Part shown: positions 1 through 8,288 of the stretch, piece by piece | How positions within the stretch are numbered: the first letter of the stretch is position 1 | How the letters are laid out: each line of letters begins with the position of its first letter | Source: Jidongwangia harbinensis | GTDB lineage: Bacteria; Actinomycetota; Actinomycetes; Mycobacteriales; Micromonosporaceae | Direction: 5' to 3' | Assembly (NCBI RefSeq): GCF_020216025.1 | Contig: NZ_JAIWNC010000050.1 | Span: forward strand, 17,462 to 81,461 | Length of the DNA: 64,000 nucleotides | Made by a program: the position numbers and the translations under genes | Notes under the pieces: model-generated | Told to the model about the DNA's origin: nothing | The model's input: the letters and a program-made list of their open reading frames with translations, nothing else | Database searches by the model: none

Positions 1-136
1 GCCCGTTGAGCCCGGTCAGCAGCGACTCCGCGTCGATCCGGCGGGCGGGCGGGCGCCGCGGCGTGTCCCGGGCGGGCGGTGGCTGCACGGGCGGGACGCC
101 GAACAGGGGCTGGGGGTGTTCCGGAAGGGCTCGCAT
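1..136 (-). CDS. pcrA: ATP-dependent DNA helicase PcrA/UvrD, N-terminal fragment (runs off the left edge)
   Basis: Only the first 45 codons are inside the window, beginning with ATG at 136. The peptide starts MRALPEHPQPLFGVPP, continues with a Pro/Arg-rich stretch and ends in LLTGLNG. Actinobacterial PcrA (UvrD, superfamily 1A helicase) typically has a short disordered start followed by a 'LL..LN..Q..AV' Q-motif that binds adenine ahead of Walker A, and this fragment fits that. PcrA acts in nucleotide excision repair and in clearing stalled RNA polymerase. It diverges from the nucleotidase gene, and a candidate -10 (TAGACT, reading minus) lies about 10 nt before the ATG. The helicase motifs are outside the window, so the call rests on the N-terminus and on a gene order with chorismate mutase that I recall from other actinomycetes. 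Confidence 0.7.
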   Translation of the reverse strand, partial: MRALPEHPQPLFGVPPVQPPPARDTPRRPPARRIDAESLLTGLNG

Positions 137-327
137 CTCGGCGGCAAGTCTATGCCGCACCACCGACAACAATCGCTCCCGCGGTCGGGTGTGACAAAAG
201 CGGACCAGGGGGTACGACGGGGCCGCCGCAATCTAGTTGTCATCCGGAATCGGTAGCGCTGACCAGCGTCGATACACCAGGCTGGATCTCGTTGGCTGGT
301 CCCAAGACCCGATCGGGAGACCGAAGT

Positions 328-2169
328 ATGAACCACCCCCGCCCTCGTGGCCGGGCCGTGCTGCGCCACCTCGCGGTACCCGCCCTCGCCCTGGCCGTCG
401 TCGCCACCCTGCCGATGACCAGATCCGAATCCCCGGCGGCCGAGGCCACCGGGCCCGCGCCGGGCATGGCACCGGCCAGCGTCTCCTACGGCCTTCCGGG
501 CCGCGCGACCGTCAAGGGCCAGTTCCTCAGCTACAACGACTTCCACGGCGCGATCGACCCGCCGGCCGGCAGCGGCGCGGCGGTCAACGGCACCCCGGCC
601 GGCGGCGTCGAATACCTGGCCACCTGGCTGAAGCGGCTGCGCGCCGAGGCGGCCGCCGAGAAGCGCACCACGCTGACCGTCGGTGCCGGCGACCTGATCG
701 GCGCAACGCCGCTGGTCAGCGCCGCGTTCCACGACGAGCCGACGATCGAGCTGATGAACGAGATCGGGTTGCAGGTCAGCTCCGTCGGCAACCACGAGTT
801 CGACGAGGGCGTGGACGAGCTGATCCGGATGCAGCGCGGCGGCTGCCACCCGACCGACGGCTGCCAGGACGGCGACGGTTTCGGCGGTGCCGACTTCCGC
901 TACCTGGCGGCGAACACCGTGCACAAGCGGACCGGCCTGCCGATCCTGCCGCCCATCGACATCCGCTTCGTCGGCGGCGTCCCGGTCGGTTTCGTCGGCC
1001 TCACGCTGGAAGGCACCCCGGAGATCGTCAACCCGGCGGGCATCAAGAACGTGCGCTTCACCGACGAGGTGCGGACCGCCAACAAGTGGAGCAACGTGCT
1101 CAAGCTGCTCGGCGTCAAGGCGCAGGTGCTGCTGGTGCACGAGGGCGGCGCCCAGGCGGTGTCGCCGACCCCCGGGGTGGACGACTGCAACGGCTTCACC
1201 GGTCCCATCGTGCCGATCGTGGCCGGTCTGAACCCCGAGTTCAGCCTGGTCGTCTCCGGCCACACCCACCGCTTCTACACCTGCACGCTGCCGAACCGCG
1301 GCGGCACCTCGGTGGTCACCAGCGCCGGCAACAACGGGCAGATCATCACCGACGTCGCCTACACGCTGGACCGCCGCAGCGGCCGGTTCGCCGAGGTGGA
1401 CGCGCGCAACGTGATCGTCGAGAACGGCGTCCGGAACCCGGACGGCACCTGGCAGTCGCAGGGCGGCGTCTTCGTGAAGAACCCGGACCTGGTCGACCCG
1501 GCCGCCAAGAAGGTCGCCGACAAGTACCGCACCGCGGTCGCCCCGATCGCCAACCGGGTGGTCGGCGCGATCACCGGCGACATCGTCCGGGACGCCCGGC
1601 CCAACGGCGAGAGCCCGCTCGGCGACGTGATCGCGGACGCGCAGCTGGCGTACACCCAGGCCAACGGCGCGCAGATCGCGCTGATGAACCCGGGCGGCAT
1701 CCGGGCCTCGCTGTCCATGGCGAGCACCGGCGGCGAGGCACCCGGCCAGGTGACGTACGGCGAGGCGTTCACCGTCCAGCCGTTCAACAACCTGGTGGTC
1801 ACCCAGACGCTCACCGGTGCGCAGCTCTCCGACGTGCTGGAACAGCAGTTCGTCGGCTTCGGCGGGCAGGGCACGCAGCGCATCCTGCAGGTGTCGGCGG
1901 GCTTCACGTACACCTTCGACAAGACCGCGGCGGCCGGCTCGCGGGTCAGCAACCTGGCGCTGAACGGCACGCCGATCGACCCCGCCGCGACGTACCGGGT
2001 GACGACCAACGACTTCCTGGCCAACGGCGGCGACGGCTTCACCAACCTGACGCTGGGCACGGACCGGGCCACCGCGCCGGGCTTCGACGTCGACGCGCTG
2101 ATCGCGTACCTCGGCGGGCCGAACCCGGTCGCGCCCGGCCCGGCGAACCGGATCACCGGCGTGGCGTGA
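328..2169 (+). CDS. Secreted 5'-nucleotidase / 2',3'-cyclic phosphodiesterase family metallophosphatase
   Basis: A 613-aa exported protein of the UshA/5'-nucleotidase family, which removes phosphate from extracellular nucleotides. ATG 328 was chosen because GGGAGA lies 7 nt upstream and it opens a signal peptide: Arg-rich start, then HLAVPALALAVVATLP. Metallophosphatase motifs appear in order: YNDFHG (about residues 69-74), GDLIG (about 121), GNHEFDEG (about 154) and GHTH (about 311), which supply the Asp, His and Asn ligands of the two-metal centre. The C-terminal substrate-binding domain has NPGGIR, GEAFTVQPFNN and NDFLANGGDGF (about 561). Length is typical for the family. There is no LPXTG sorting signal or C-terminal helix, so the protein should be released or loosely wall-associated. 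It stands alone between pcrA (divergent) and the chorismate mutase leader, 23 bp before that promoter's -35 box. Confidence 0.93.
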   Translation: MNHPRPRGRAVLRHLAVPALALAVVATLPMTRSESPAAEATGPAPGMAPASVSYGLPGRATVKGQFLSYNDFHGAIDPPAGSGAAVNGTPAGGVEYLATWLKRLRAEAAAEKRTTLTVGAGDLIGATPLVSAAFHDEPTIELMNEIGLQVSSVGNHEFDEGVDELIRMQRGGCHPTDGCQDGDGFGGADFRYLAANTVHKRTGLPILPPIDIRFVGGVPVGFVGLTLEGTPEIVNPAGIKNVRFTDEVRTANKWSNVLKLLGVKAQVLLVHEGGAQAVSPTPGVDDCNGFTGPIVPIVAGLNPEFSLVVSGHTHRFYTCTLPNRGGTSVVTSAGNNGQIITDVAYTLDRRSGRFAEVDARNVIVENGVRNPDGTWQSQGGVFVKNPDLVDPAAKKVADKYRTAVAPIANRVVGAITGDIVRDARPNGESPLGDVIADAQLAYTQANGAQIALMNPGGIRASLSMASTGGEAPGQVTYGEAFTVQPFNNLVVTQTLTGAQLSDVLEQQFVGFGGQGTQRILQVSAGFTYTFDKTAAAGSRVSNLALNGTPIDPAATYRVTTNDFLANGGDGFTNLTLGTDRATAPGFDVDALIAYLGGPNPVAPGPANRITGVA

Positions 2170-2192
2170 TTCCCACCGTTCGGGCCGTTTCC

Positions 2193-2222
2193 TTGCGGAG
2201 CGGCCCGCGGCGGGTACATACT
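2193..2222 (+). promoter_or_regulatory. Promoter of the chorismate mutase attenuator
   Basis: The -35 hexamer TTGCGG (2193-2198) and the -10 hexamer CATACT (2217-2222) are separated by 18 nt. The GTG of the leader peptide starts 6 nt after the -10, so the transcript probably begins at or next to the start codon and is leaderless. The placement was read by eye and not mapped. Confidence 0.6.
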
Positions 2223-2228
2223 CGCTTC

Positions 2229-2294
2229 GTGATCCCGCAGACGCGATTTTTTTACTACGGCACCGGCAGTCCGGCGACCGTAGGCCGCGTCTGA
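2229..2294 (+). CDS. Phe/Tyr leader peptide of the chorismate mutase attenuator
   Basis: A 21-codon reading frame from GTG 2229 to TGA 2292-2294. Residues 6-10 are R-F-F-Y-Y, four consecutive codons (TTT TTT TAC TAC, 2247-2258) for the two amino acids made from prephenate, the product of the enzyme encoded downstream. The two TTT codons stand out in DNA where TTC is almost always used. No Shine-Dalgarno precedes the GTG. It sits 6 nt after a -10 box, as in leaderless actinobacterial mRNAs. The frame is followed by a 16-bp terminator hairpin and overlaps a competing antiterminator arm. I infer that ribosome stalling at Phe/Tyr codons during starvation permits read-through into aroQ. The peptide itself need have no function. 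Confidence 0.8.
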   Translation: MIPQTRFFYYGTGSPATVGRV

Positions 2295-2325
2295 ACGACA
2301 GACCTACATCAAGCCCCGGGCTGCC
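2265..2325 (+). promoter_or_regulatory. Antiterminator pairing of the aromatic attenuator
   Basis: GGCAGTCCGG (2265-2274), just downstream of the Tyr codons, can pair with CCGGGCTGCC (2316-2325): nine Watson-Crick pairs and one G-U. The partner comprises the distal 5' arm and the loop of the terminator, so the two structures exclude each other. The enclosed segment can fold GTAG...GTCTG-AACGA-CAGAC-CTAC (2280-2307), a local hairpin that includes the leader stop codon. A ribosome that finishes the leader would cover 2265-2274 and leave the terminator free to form. A ribosome halted at the Phe/Tyr codons would leave that arm mostly exposed. Confidence 0.65.
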
Positions 2326-2342
2326 CAGCCCGGGGCTTGATG
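2307..2342 (+). terminator. Attenuator terminator hairpin ahead of chorismate mutase
   Basis: A perfect 16-bp inverted repeat: arms 2307-2322 (CATCAAGCCCCGGGCT) and 2327-2342, with a GCCC loop. No T-tract follows, which is common in high-GC actinomycetes. It lies between the leader stop codon and aroQ, where an attenuator terminator is expected. Confidence 0.8.
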
Positions 2343-2389
2343 CTGCCCGGGCCGGGTCGACCGAGGCCTCAGCACCTGAGGAGCACGAC

Positions 2390-2680
2390 ATGACCGCCGA
2401 TGTGATGGACCAGCCGACCGGTGCCGGCGAGGCCCCCGCCGCGGACGAGATCCGCGCGATGCGCGAGCGGATCGACGAGATCGACCAGGCCATCATCGAC
2501 CTGTGGCTGGAACGGGCACGCCTGTCCCAGCAGGTCGGCAAGACCAGGATGGCCTCCGGCGGGACCCGGCTGGTGCTGTCCCGGGAGCGCGAGATCGTGG
2601 AGCGCTTCCGCACCGCACTGGGCGCGGACGGCACCCAGGTCGCCCTGATGATCCTGCGCGCCGGGCGCGGTCCGCTCTGA
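2390..2680 (+). CDS. aroQ: Chorismate mutase (AroQ class)
   Basis: A 96-aa all-helical AroQ-type chorismate mutase, converting chorismate to prephenate, the committed step to phenylalanine and tyrosine. ATG 2390 is preceded by GAGGAG at a good distance. After a disordered start, the first long helix reads IRAMRERIDEIDQAIIDLWLERARLSQQVGKTR, whose first part carries the invariant Arg and which ends in the active-site Lys region (VGKTR). A second helix follows with SREREIVERFR. No secretion signal is present, so it is cytoplasmic. Transcription appears controlled by the attenuator just upstream. It is convergent with the oligopeptide transporter, whose last gene ends 36 bp downstream. Confidence 0.9.
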   Translation: MTADVMDQPTGAGEAPAADEIRAMRERIDEIDQAIIDLWLERARLSQQVGKTRMASGGTRLVLSREREIVERFRTALGADGTQVALMILRAGRGPL

Positions 2681-2716
2681 CGACGGCACCGGGCCCGACC
2701 GAGCCGGAGCCGGCTG

Positions 2717-3709
2717 CTATCCGCTGTGCAGCACGTCGCGCACCTCCGCGAAATGGCATGCGCTCGGGTGCGGTGACCGGTCCCTGATCTGCAACGCCGG
2801 CTCCTGCTCCGCGCACACCTCCCGGGCCTTCCAGCAGCGGGTCCGGAACCGGCACCCGGACGGCGGGTCGGCCGGCGAGGGCACGTCGCCGGAGAGCACG
2901 ATCTGGTCCCGCCGGCCGCGCAGGCGCGGGTCCGGGACCGGCACCGCGGACAGCAGGGCCTGCGTGTACGGGTGGGTCGGCTGCTCGTAGATCTCCCGGT
3001 CGTCGCCGATCTCCACGATCTTGCCGAGGTACATCACCGCGACCCGGTCGGAGATGTGCCGGACCACCGACAGGTCGTGCGCGATGAAGACGTACGACAG
3101 CCCGAACTCGTCCTGCAGCTGCTCGAGCAGGTTGATCACCTGGGCCTGGATGGACACGTCCAGCGCGGACACCGGTTCGTCGCAGACGATGATCTCCGGT
3201 TTCAGGGCGAGCGCCCGGGCGATGCCGATGCGCTGGCGCTGGCCGCCGGAGAACTGGTGCGGGTACCGGTTCGCGTGGTCGGGACTGAGCCCGACCGTGT
3301 CGAGCAGGTCCTGCACGGCCCGGAGGCGGCCGCGGCGCGGGACTACGTCCGGGTGGATGGCGAACGGTTCACCGACGATGTCGCCGACCGTCATCCGGGG
3401 ATTCAGCGAGGTGTACGGGTCCTGCAGCACCATCTGGATGTGCCGCCGGGCCCGGCGGAGCGCGCCACCGGTCAGCGCGGCCATGTTCTGGCCCCGGACT
3501 CCGATCTCCCCGGCCGTCGGTTTCTCCAGGCCCACCAGCAGCTTGGCCAGTGTCGACTTGCCGCAGCCGGACTCCCCCACCACGCCCAGCGTCTCGCCGC
3601 GCCGCAGGTGCAGGTCCACGCCGTCGACCGCGCGCACCGCCCCGACCTTGGACCGGAAGTGTTTGACCAGCCCTCGGGTCTCCAGTACGACGTCGGCGCG
3701 GTCACTCAT
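2717..3709 (-). CDS. Oligopeptide/dipeptide ABC importer ATPase, OppF/DppF type
   Basis: A 330-aa cytoplasmic ATPase that drives peptide uptake together with the four genes upstream. Walker A GESGCGKST is at about residues 45-53, the ABC signature FSGGQ at about 153-157, and Walker B IIVCDEP at about 174-180. The C-terminus carries the Oligo_HPY extension typical of Opp/Dpp ATPases, with three cysteines (CRFRTRC, then VC) that may ligate an iron-sulfur cluster, as reported for DppD-like ATPases. ATG 3709 overlaps the end of the OppD-type gene by 8 bp, implying translational coupling. An in-frame extension to 3796 would intrude into that gene and has no homologous look. Last gene of the operon. 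Confidence 0.92.
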   Translation of the reverse strand: MSDRADVVLETRGLVKHFRSKVGAVRAVDGVDLHLRRGETLGVVGESGCGKSTLAKLLVGLEKPTAGEIGVRGQNMAALTGGALRRARRHIQMVLQDPYTSLNPRMTVGDIVGEPFAIHPDVVPRRGRLRAVQDLLDTVGLSPDHANRYPHQFSGGQRQRIGIARALALKPEIIVCDEPVSALDVSIQAQVINLLEQLQDEFGLSYVFIAHDLSVVRHISDRVAVMYLGKIVEIGDDREIYEQPTHPYTQALLSAVPVPDPRLRGRRDQIVLSGDVPSPADPPSGCRFRTRCWKAREVCAEQEPALQIRDRSPHPSACHFAEVRDVLHSG

Positions 3710-4733
3710 CGCCGACCACCTCTCTCCAGAAGTGGCACCGAGCGGTGCGGCCGGGGGCCACCGCGTACGGCGGGGGCGGGTCGTGCCGGCAGGCATCCTG
3801 CGCGTAGTCGCACCGGGGGTGGAACGGGCAGCCGGCCGGGATCGCGTCGAGTGCCGGCGGCAACCCGCGGATCACGTTGAGCTGCCCGCCCTTGTGGTCC
3901 AGGCGCGGGATCGATTCGAGCAGGGCCCGGGTGTACGGGTGCGCGGGGCGGGCGTAGATGTCGTGGACCGGTGCCTCCTCGACGACCTTGCCGGCGTACA
4001 TCACCGCGATCCGGTCGGCGACGTCGGCCACCACGCCCATGTCATGGGTGATCAGGATCAGGCCCATGTTGCGCTGCCGCTGCTGCTCGGCCAGCAGCCC
4101 CATGATCTGGGCCTGCACGGTCACGTCCAGGGCCGTGGTGGGCTCGTCGGCGATCAGCACCTCGGGGTCCAGCGCCAGCGCCATGGCGATCATGACGCGC
4201 TGCCGCATGCCGCCGGAGAACTGGTGCGGGTAGTCCCCGATCCGGGCCTTCGCGAGCGGGATCTGCACCTGGTCGAGCAGCTCGACGGCACGCTTCCGGG
4301 CGTCCCGCCGGGACATGCCGCGGTGCACCCGGAACAGCTCGCCGAGCTGGAACCCGACGGTGTAGACCGGGTTGAGCGCGGACAGCGCGTCCTGGAAGAT
4401 CATCGCGATCCGGTTGGCGCGCACCCGCCGGCGCTGCTCCTCCGGCAGCGGCAGCAGGTCCAGGCCGCGGTACCGGACCTCGCCGCCGGTGACGTGGCCG
4501 GGCGGGCTGTCCAGGATGCCCATGACGGCCTGCGCGGTCACCGACTTGCCGCACCCGGACTCACCGAGGATGGCGAGTGTCTCGCCGGGCGACACCCGGA
4601 AGTTCACGCCGTTGACGGCGTGCGCGACGCCGTACCGGGTGCGGAACTCCACGTGCAGGTCGGTCACCTCGAGGAGCGGGGCCGCCCGGTCCACGCCGGG
4701 GAGCACGTCCGTCTCCGCCCTGATCTCGGTCAT
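3702..4733 (-). CDS. Oligopeptide/dipeptide ABC importer ATPase, OppD/DppD type
   Basis: A 343-aa ABC ATPase, partner of the OppF-type subunit. Walker A GESGCGKS is at about residues 57-64, the signature FSGGM at about 172-176, and Walker B VLIADEP at about 192-198, followed by TTALDV. The C-terminal Oligo_HPY region has the CPFHPRCDYAQDAC cysteine motif of the peptide/nickel transporter ATPases. Two different ATPases per transporter is normal for this family. It starts 7 nt after the stop of the permease gene upstream and overlaps the next gene by 8 bp, all in one minus-strand operon. Confidence 0.93.
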   Translation of the reverse strand: MTEIRAETDVLPGVDRAAPLLEVTDLHVEFRTRYGVAHAVNGVNFRVSPGETLAILGESGCGKSVTAQAVMGILDSPPGHVTGGEVRYRGLDLLPLPEEQRRRVRANRIAMIFQDALSALNPVYTVGFQLGELFRVHRGMSRRDARKRAVELLDQVQIPLAKARIGDYPHQFSGGMRQRVMIAMALALDPEVLIADEPTTALDVTVQAQIMGLLAEQQRQRNMGLILITHDMGVVADVADRIAVMYAGKVVEEAPVHDIYARPAHPYTRALLESIPRLDHKGGQLNVIRGLPPALDAIPAGCPFHPRCDYAQDACRHDPPPPYAVAPGRTARCHFWREVVGDE

Positions 4734-4740
4734 CGGACGG

Positions 4741-5652
4741 TCACCGCAGCTTCGGGTCGAAGGCGTCGCGGATGGCGTCGCCGAGCATGATCACGGCCAG
4801 CACGGTCAGGGCCAGGAACACCGAGGGCCAGACCAGCGGGGCGGCCGCCGAGCGGACGAACCGGCCGGACTCGTTGATCGCGATGCCCCAGCTGATCGCG
4901 TCGCCCTGCAGGCCGATGCCGAGGAACGACAGCGTCGCCTCGGTGGCGATGTTGGCGCCCAGCAGGACGGTCAGCACCACGATGAACGGCGCCACGGAGT
5001 TCGGCAGGATGTGCCGCATCATCAGCCGGGCCGGGCCGGCACCGAGCATCCGGGCGGCGGCCACGTAGTCCTGGTTCTTCGCCGAGATCACCGAGGACCG
5101 GACGACCCGGGCCGCGGTGGTCCAGCCGAGCAGGCCGAGCGTGAGGACCACCGCCAGGACGCCGTCGTCGCTCGCGTTCTGCGACAGCCGCCGGGCCAGC
5201 ACGATCGCGCCGAGCAGGAACGGGATGCCCAGCACGACGTCGACGACCCGGGACAGCACGGCGTCCGCCCAGCCGCCGAGGTAGCCGGCGGCGAGCCCGA
5301 CGACCAGGCCGATCACACCGGCGATCAGCGTCGCCAGGATGCCCACGGTGATCGAGTTGCGGGCGCCGTACACGGTGCGGGCGTAGGTGTCGCAGCCCTG
5401 GAAGTCGTACCCGAAGAACGCCGTGCCGCTGGGGCCGTCGTACTGCCGGTCCAGCGTGCAGGCGCGCGGGTCGGCCGGGGTGAACAGCGCCGGGAACGCG
5501 GCCATCACCAGGAACAGCGCGACGAGCACGGCGGCGATCCAGAAGGTACGGCTGCGACGCAGGTCCCGCCACGCGTCCCCGGCCAGGCCACGGGGCCGGT
5601 CCGCCGCGGGCGCCGGGCCGGCGACGCCGGTCACCACCCCCGGGTCACGCAT
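4741..5652 (-). CDS. Oligopeptide ABC transporter permease, OppC/DppC type
   Basis: A 303-aa inner-membrane permease. The N-terminus is cytoplasmic and Arg-rich, followed by a first TM segment (IAAVLVALFLVMAAFPALF) and a long extracytoplasmic loop with two cysteines (CTLDRQ and FQGC). The BPD_transp_1 core with about five further TM segments comes next. The EAA loop that docks on the ATPase is visible as AAARMLGAGPARLMMRHILPN. The gene overlaps the OppB-type gene by 8 bp at its start. Length and layout are as expected for DppC. Confidence 0.92.
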   Translation of the reverse strand: MRDPGVVTGVAGPAPAADRPRGLAGDAWRDLRRSRTFWIAAVLVALFLVMAAFPALFTPADPRACTLDRQYDGPSGTAFFGYDFQGCDTYARTVYGARNSITVGILATLIAGVIGLVVGLAAGYLGGWADAVLSRVVDVVLGIPFLLGAIVLARRLSQNASDDGVLAVVLTLGLLGWTTAARVVRSSVISAKNQDYVAAARMLGAGPARLMMRHILPNSVAPFIVVLTVLLGANIATEATLSFLGIGLQGDAISWGIAINESGRFVRSAAAPLVWPSVFLALTVLAVIMLGDAIRDAFDPKLR

Positions 5653-6571
5653 AGCGGATCCGCGGGTCGAGGGCGGCGTACAGCAGGTCGACCACCAGGT
5701 TCACCACCAGGAAGACGATCACCAGGATGCTGACGAACCCGACCACCAGCGGGCCGTCCTCGGTGGTGATGCCGCGGAACAGGTTGAAGCCGACGCCCGG
5801 AATGTTGAAGACGCCCTCGGTGACGATCGCGCCCGACATCAGGTTGCCGATGTCGACGCCGACCAGCGTGACCACCGGGATGAGCGAGTTGCGCAGCACG
5901 TGCACGCCGATCACCCGCCGGCCGGACAGGCCCTTGGCGCGCGCGGTACGGACGTAGTCGGCCCGCAGGTTCTCCGCGACCGCGGACCGGGTCACCCGCA
6001 GCTGGGTGGCGACCACCAGGCTGCCCAGGACGATGGCGGGCAGCAGCAGCGCCCACCACGAGGCGTCCCGGCCGGCGGTGGGCGGGAACCAGCCGAGCTG
6101 GACGCCGAAGACGAGCCGGGCCAGCGGGGCCAGCACCACGATCGGCAGGCACAGGATGACCAGCGTGAGCACCAGGGTGACGTTGTCGAAGGTGCCGGCC
6201 CGGCGGATGCCCGAGACGACCCCGGCGGTGATCGCCACGGTCGCCGCGATCACGATGGCCAGCAGGGCCAGCTTGATCGTCACCGGCCAGGCGTCGGCCA
6301 TCATGTCCGAGATCCGCCGCCCGGTCAGCGAGGTGCCGAAGTCACCGGTCAGCAGACCCTCCATGTAGTACCGGTACTGCTGGAGGAACGGCTCGTCCAG
6401 GTGGTAGCGCTCGGTGAGGATCTGGCGTTGGCTGTCCGTGATGGGCCGGTCGCCGGCCAGCGCCTGCACCGGGTCGTCCTGATTGGCGAACATCAGCGCG
6501 TACACGATGAAGGTGGCGCCGAAGAAGGTGAGCACCATCTGCAGCAGGCGCCGCAGGATGTAGCGGAACAT
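5645..6571 (-). CDS. Oligopeptide ABC transporter permease, OppB/DppB type
   Basis: A 308-aa permease beginning MFRYILRRLLQMVLTFFGATF, the standard OppB/DppB opening of a basic patch then TM1. The EAA docking loop reads YVRTARAKGLSGRRVIGVHVLRN. Six TM segments are apparent. ATG 6571 is preferred over an in-frame start at 6742, because the intervening 57 codons would overlap the binding-protein gene and look unlike the family. It is separated from the binding protein by 76 bp, with AGAGGCCGCTCCCC before the start rather than a strong Shine-Dalgarno. Confidence 0.92.
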   Translation of the reverse strand: MFRYILRRLLQMVLTFFGATFIVYALMFANQDDPVQALAGDRPITDSQRQILTERYHLDEPFLQQYRYYMEGLLTGDFGTSLTGRRISDMMADAWPVTIKLALLAIVIAATVAITAGVVSGIRRAGTFDNVTLVLTLVILCLPIVVLAPLARLVFGVQLGWFPPTAGRDASWWALLLPAIVLGSLVVATQLRVTRSAVAENLRADYVRTARAKGLSGRRVIGVHVLRNSLIPVVTLVGVDIGNLMSGAIVTEGVFNIPGVGFNLFRGITTEDGPLVVGFVSILVIVFLVVNLVVDLLYAALDPRIRYA

Positions 6572-6647
6572 GGGGAGCGGCCTCTTCCGCGAAAGGTGGC
6601 GCCACGGTGTCAGCTTGCCGTGACGCCACCATGTCGGACGGTGTCTG

Positions 6648-8288
6648 CTACTTACCGGCCACGAGTTCGATCTTGTAGATGTCGACCTTGCGGAACAGGT
6701 CGACCGAAACGTTGGCCACCCGGTCGGAGAATCCGTACACATTCTGGCCGAAGCGCAGCGGGATCACCGGCATGTCGTCGGCGAGGATGTCCTCGGCCTG
6801 CTGCCACTTCTTGATCGCCTCCTGCGGCGTGCGCGCCGCGGAGCCCTGGGCCAGCAGGTTGTCGAACGCCGTGCTGCTGTAGCCGTAGTAGTTCGACGAG
6901 CCGGTGGTGCTGTACAGCGGCCCGAGGTAGCTCTCCATCAGCGGGTAGTCCATCACCCAGGCGAGGCGGATCAGCCCGACCGGCTCCCGCGCCTTGACCT
7001 TGGTGAGCATGTCGGAGAACTTCGGCTCGCCCACGCCGATGCAGTTGACCCCGAGCGCCGCCTTGAGCTGGTTGCACATCGCGTCCACCCACGCCTTGTG
7101 CGGGCCGTCCGTGTTGTACGTGATCCGGATCTCGGACGGGCCGCCGGCCTTGGTGTACAGCTGCTTCGCCTTGGCCGGGTCGTGCACGCAGAACTCGCCG
7201 CACGAGTTCGGCCGGTACCCGGTCACCACCGGAGACACGAACGACGTCGCGGGCGTCTCCGAGTCGAGGAAGATCTGCTTGGTCATCTCCTCGCGGTCGA
7301 TCGCCATGGAGATGGCCCGGCGGACGTCGCGGTTCTGGAACTCCTTGAGGAAGGTCGGGAAGCCCACGAACTGGAACGACGAGTTCGGGCTCCGCTGCAG
7401 CCGGTCACCGAGGTCACCGGAGGCGGACGCGAGACTCTCCAACGGGATCTGCGTCTGCACGTCCACGTTACCCGCCACCAGGTCGGCGTACTGTGCCTGC
7501 TGGTCCTGATAGATCTTCCAGGTGATGCCGTTGACCTTGGGAGCGGTGCCCTTGAAGTCGGCGTACCTCTCGACCTTGATCTCCGAATCGTGCTCCCACT
7601 TGCCCTTCATCTTGAACGGGCCGTTACCGACCGGCGCGTCCTCGAAGCCCTCGGCGAGCACGCCCGGGGCGGAGAACGCGGCCTTGGGCAGCGGGTAGAA
7701 CGAGTTGTAGCCCATCACGGCCTTCCAGCCGGCGAACGGCGCCGACAGCGTGACCGTGAACGTGGTGTCGTCGACCTTCTTCAGGCCGGTGAGGGTCTTG
7801 GCCTTGGGCGCCGGGGCCTTCTGCGGGCCCTCCTCGCCGTCCGGGTCCTTGGCCTGCAGGTCGACGAAGCCGTCGATCCGCGAGTAGAAGTACGAACCGC
7901 CCTGCCCGTTCGGCGCGTAGGCACCGTAGTTCCACGCGTCGATGTAGTTGTCCGCGGTGACCGGCTCCCCGTTGTGGAACGTGAACCCGGGCTTGAGCTT
8001 GACCGTCCAGACCTTGTTGTCGTCGGAGGTGATGGACTCCGCGGCCGTCTCGACCGGCTGCTTCTTCGCGTCGAACGTCACCAGCGGGTAGTACAGCGAC
8101 GCCAGCACCTGGGAGCCGGCCGTCTCGGTGGTGTTCGACGGCACCAGGTGCTGCGGCTCCACGATGCCGATGACGACGCTGTCCGCGGAATCTTCGCTGT
8201 CGTCGGAACCGCCTCCGGTGCATCCGGCGGCCAACAGGGCGATGGCGGCCGCGCCGGCCGCCATCTTCCATGGGCGTTTCCCAAGCAT
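6648..8288 (-). CDS. Peptide ABC transporter substrate-binding lipoprotein (SBP family 5)
   Basis: A 546-aa extracellular binding lipoprotein. The lipobox LLAAGC is at about residues 19-24, and the mature protein begins CTGGGSDDSED. SBP_bac_5 features include LVPSNTTETAGSQVLASLYYPL, the conserved 'VKLKPGFTFHNGEPVTADNYIDAW' region (in part) and a C-terminal 'W..AEDILADDMPVIPL' segment. The family binds oligopeptides or other peptide-like ligands; the actual ligand cannot be read from sequence. First gene of the five-gene importer operon, with its promoter presumably in 8289-8426 between this gene and the response regulator. Confidence 0.93.
   Translation of the reverse strand: MLGKRPWKMAAGAAAIALLAAGCTGGGSDDSEDSADSVVIGIVEPQHLVPSNTTETAGSQVLASLYYPLVTFDAKKQPVETAAESITSDDNKVWTVKLKPGFTFHNGEPVTADNYIDAWNYGAYAPNGQGGSYFYSRIDGFVDLQAKDPDGEEGPQKAPAPKAKTLTGLKKVDDTTFTVTLSAPFAGWKAVMGYNSFYPLPKAAFSAPGVLAEGFEDAPVGNGPFKMKGKWEHDSEIKVERYADFKGTAPKVNGITWKIYQDQQAQYADLVAGNVDVQTQIPLESLASASGDLGDRLQRSPNSSFQFVGFPTFLKEFQNRDVRRAISMAIDREEMTKQIFLDSETPATSFVSPVVTGYRPNSCGEFCVHDPAKAKQLYTKAGGPSEIRITYNTDGPHKAWVDAMCNQLKAALGVNCIGVGEPKFSDMLTKVKAREPVGLIRLAWVMDYPLMESYLGPLYSTTGSSNYYGYSSTAFDNLLAQGSAARTPQEAIKKWQQAEDILADDMPVIPLRFGQNVYGFSDRVANVSVDLFRKVDIYKIELVAGK

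Noticed and set aside
16..2634. Very long open frame on the minus strand opposite the 5'-nucleotidase
   Set aside because: It is the antisense shadow of a high-GC gene. The translation is Arg/Gly/Val-rich with no domain, and the plus strand has clear nucleotidase motifs.
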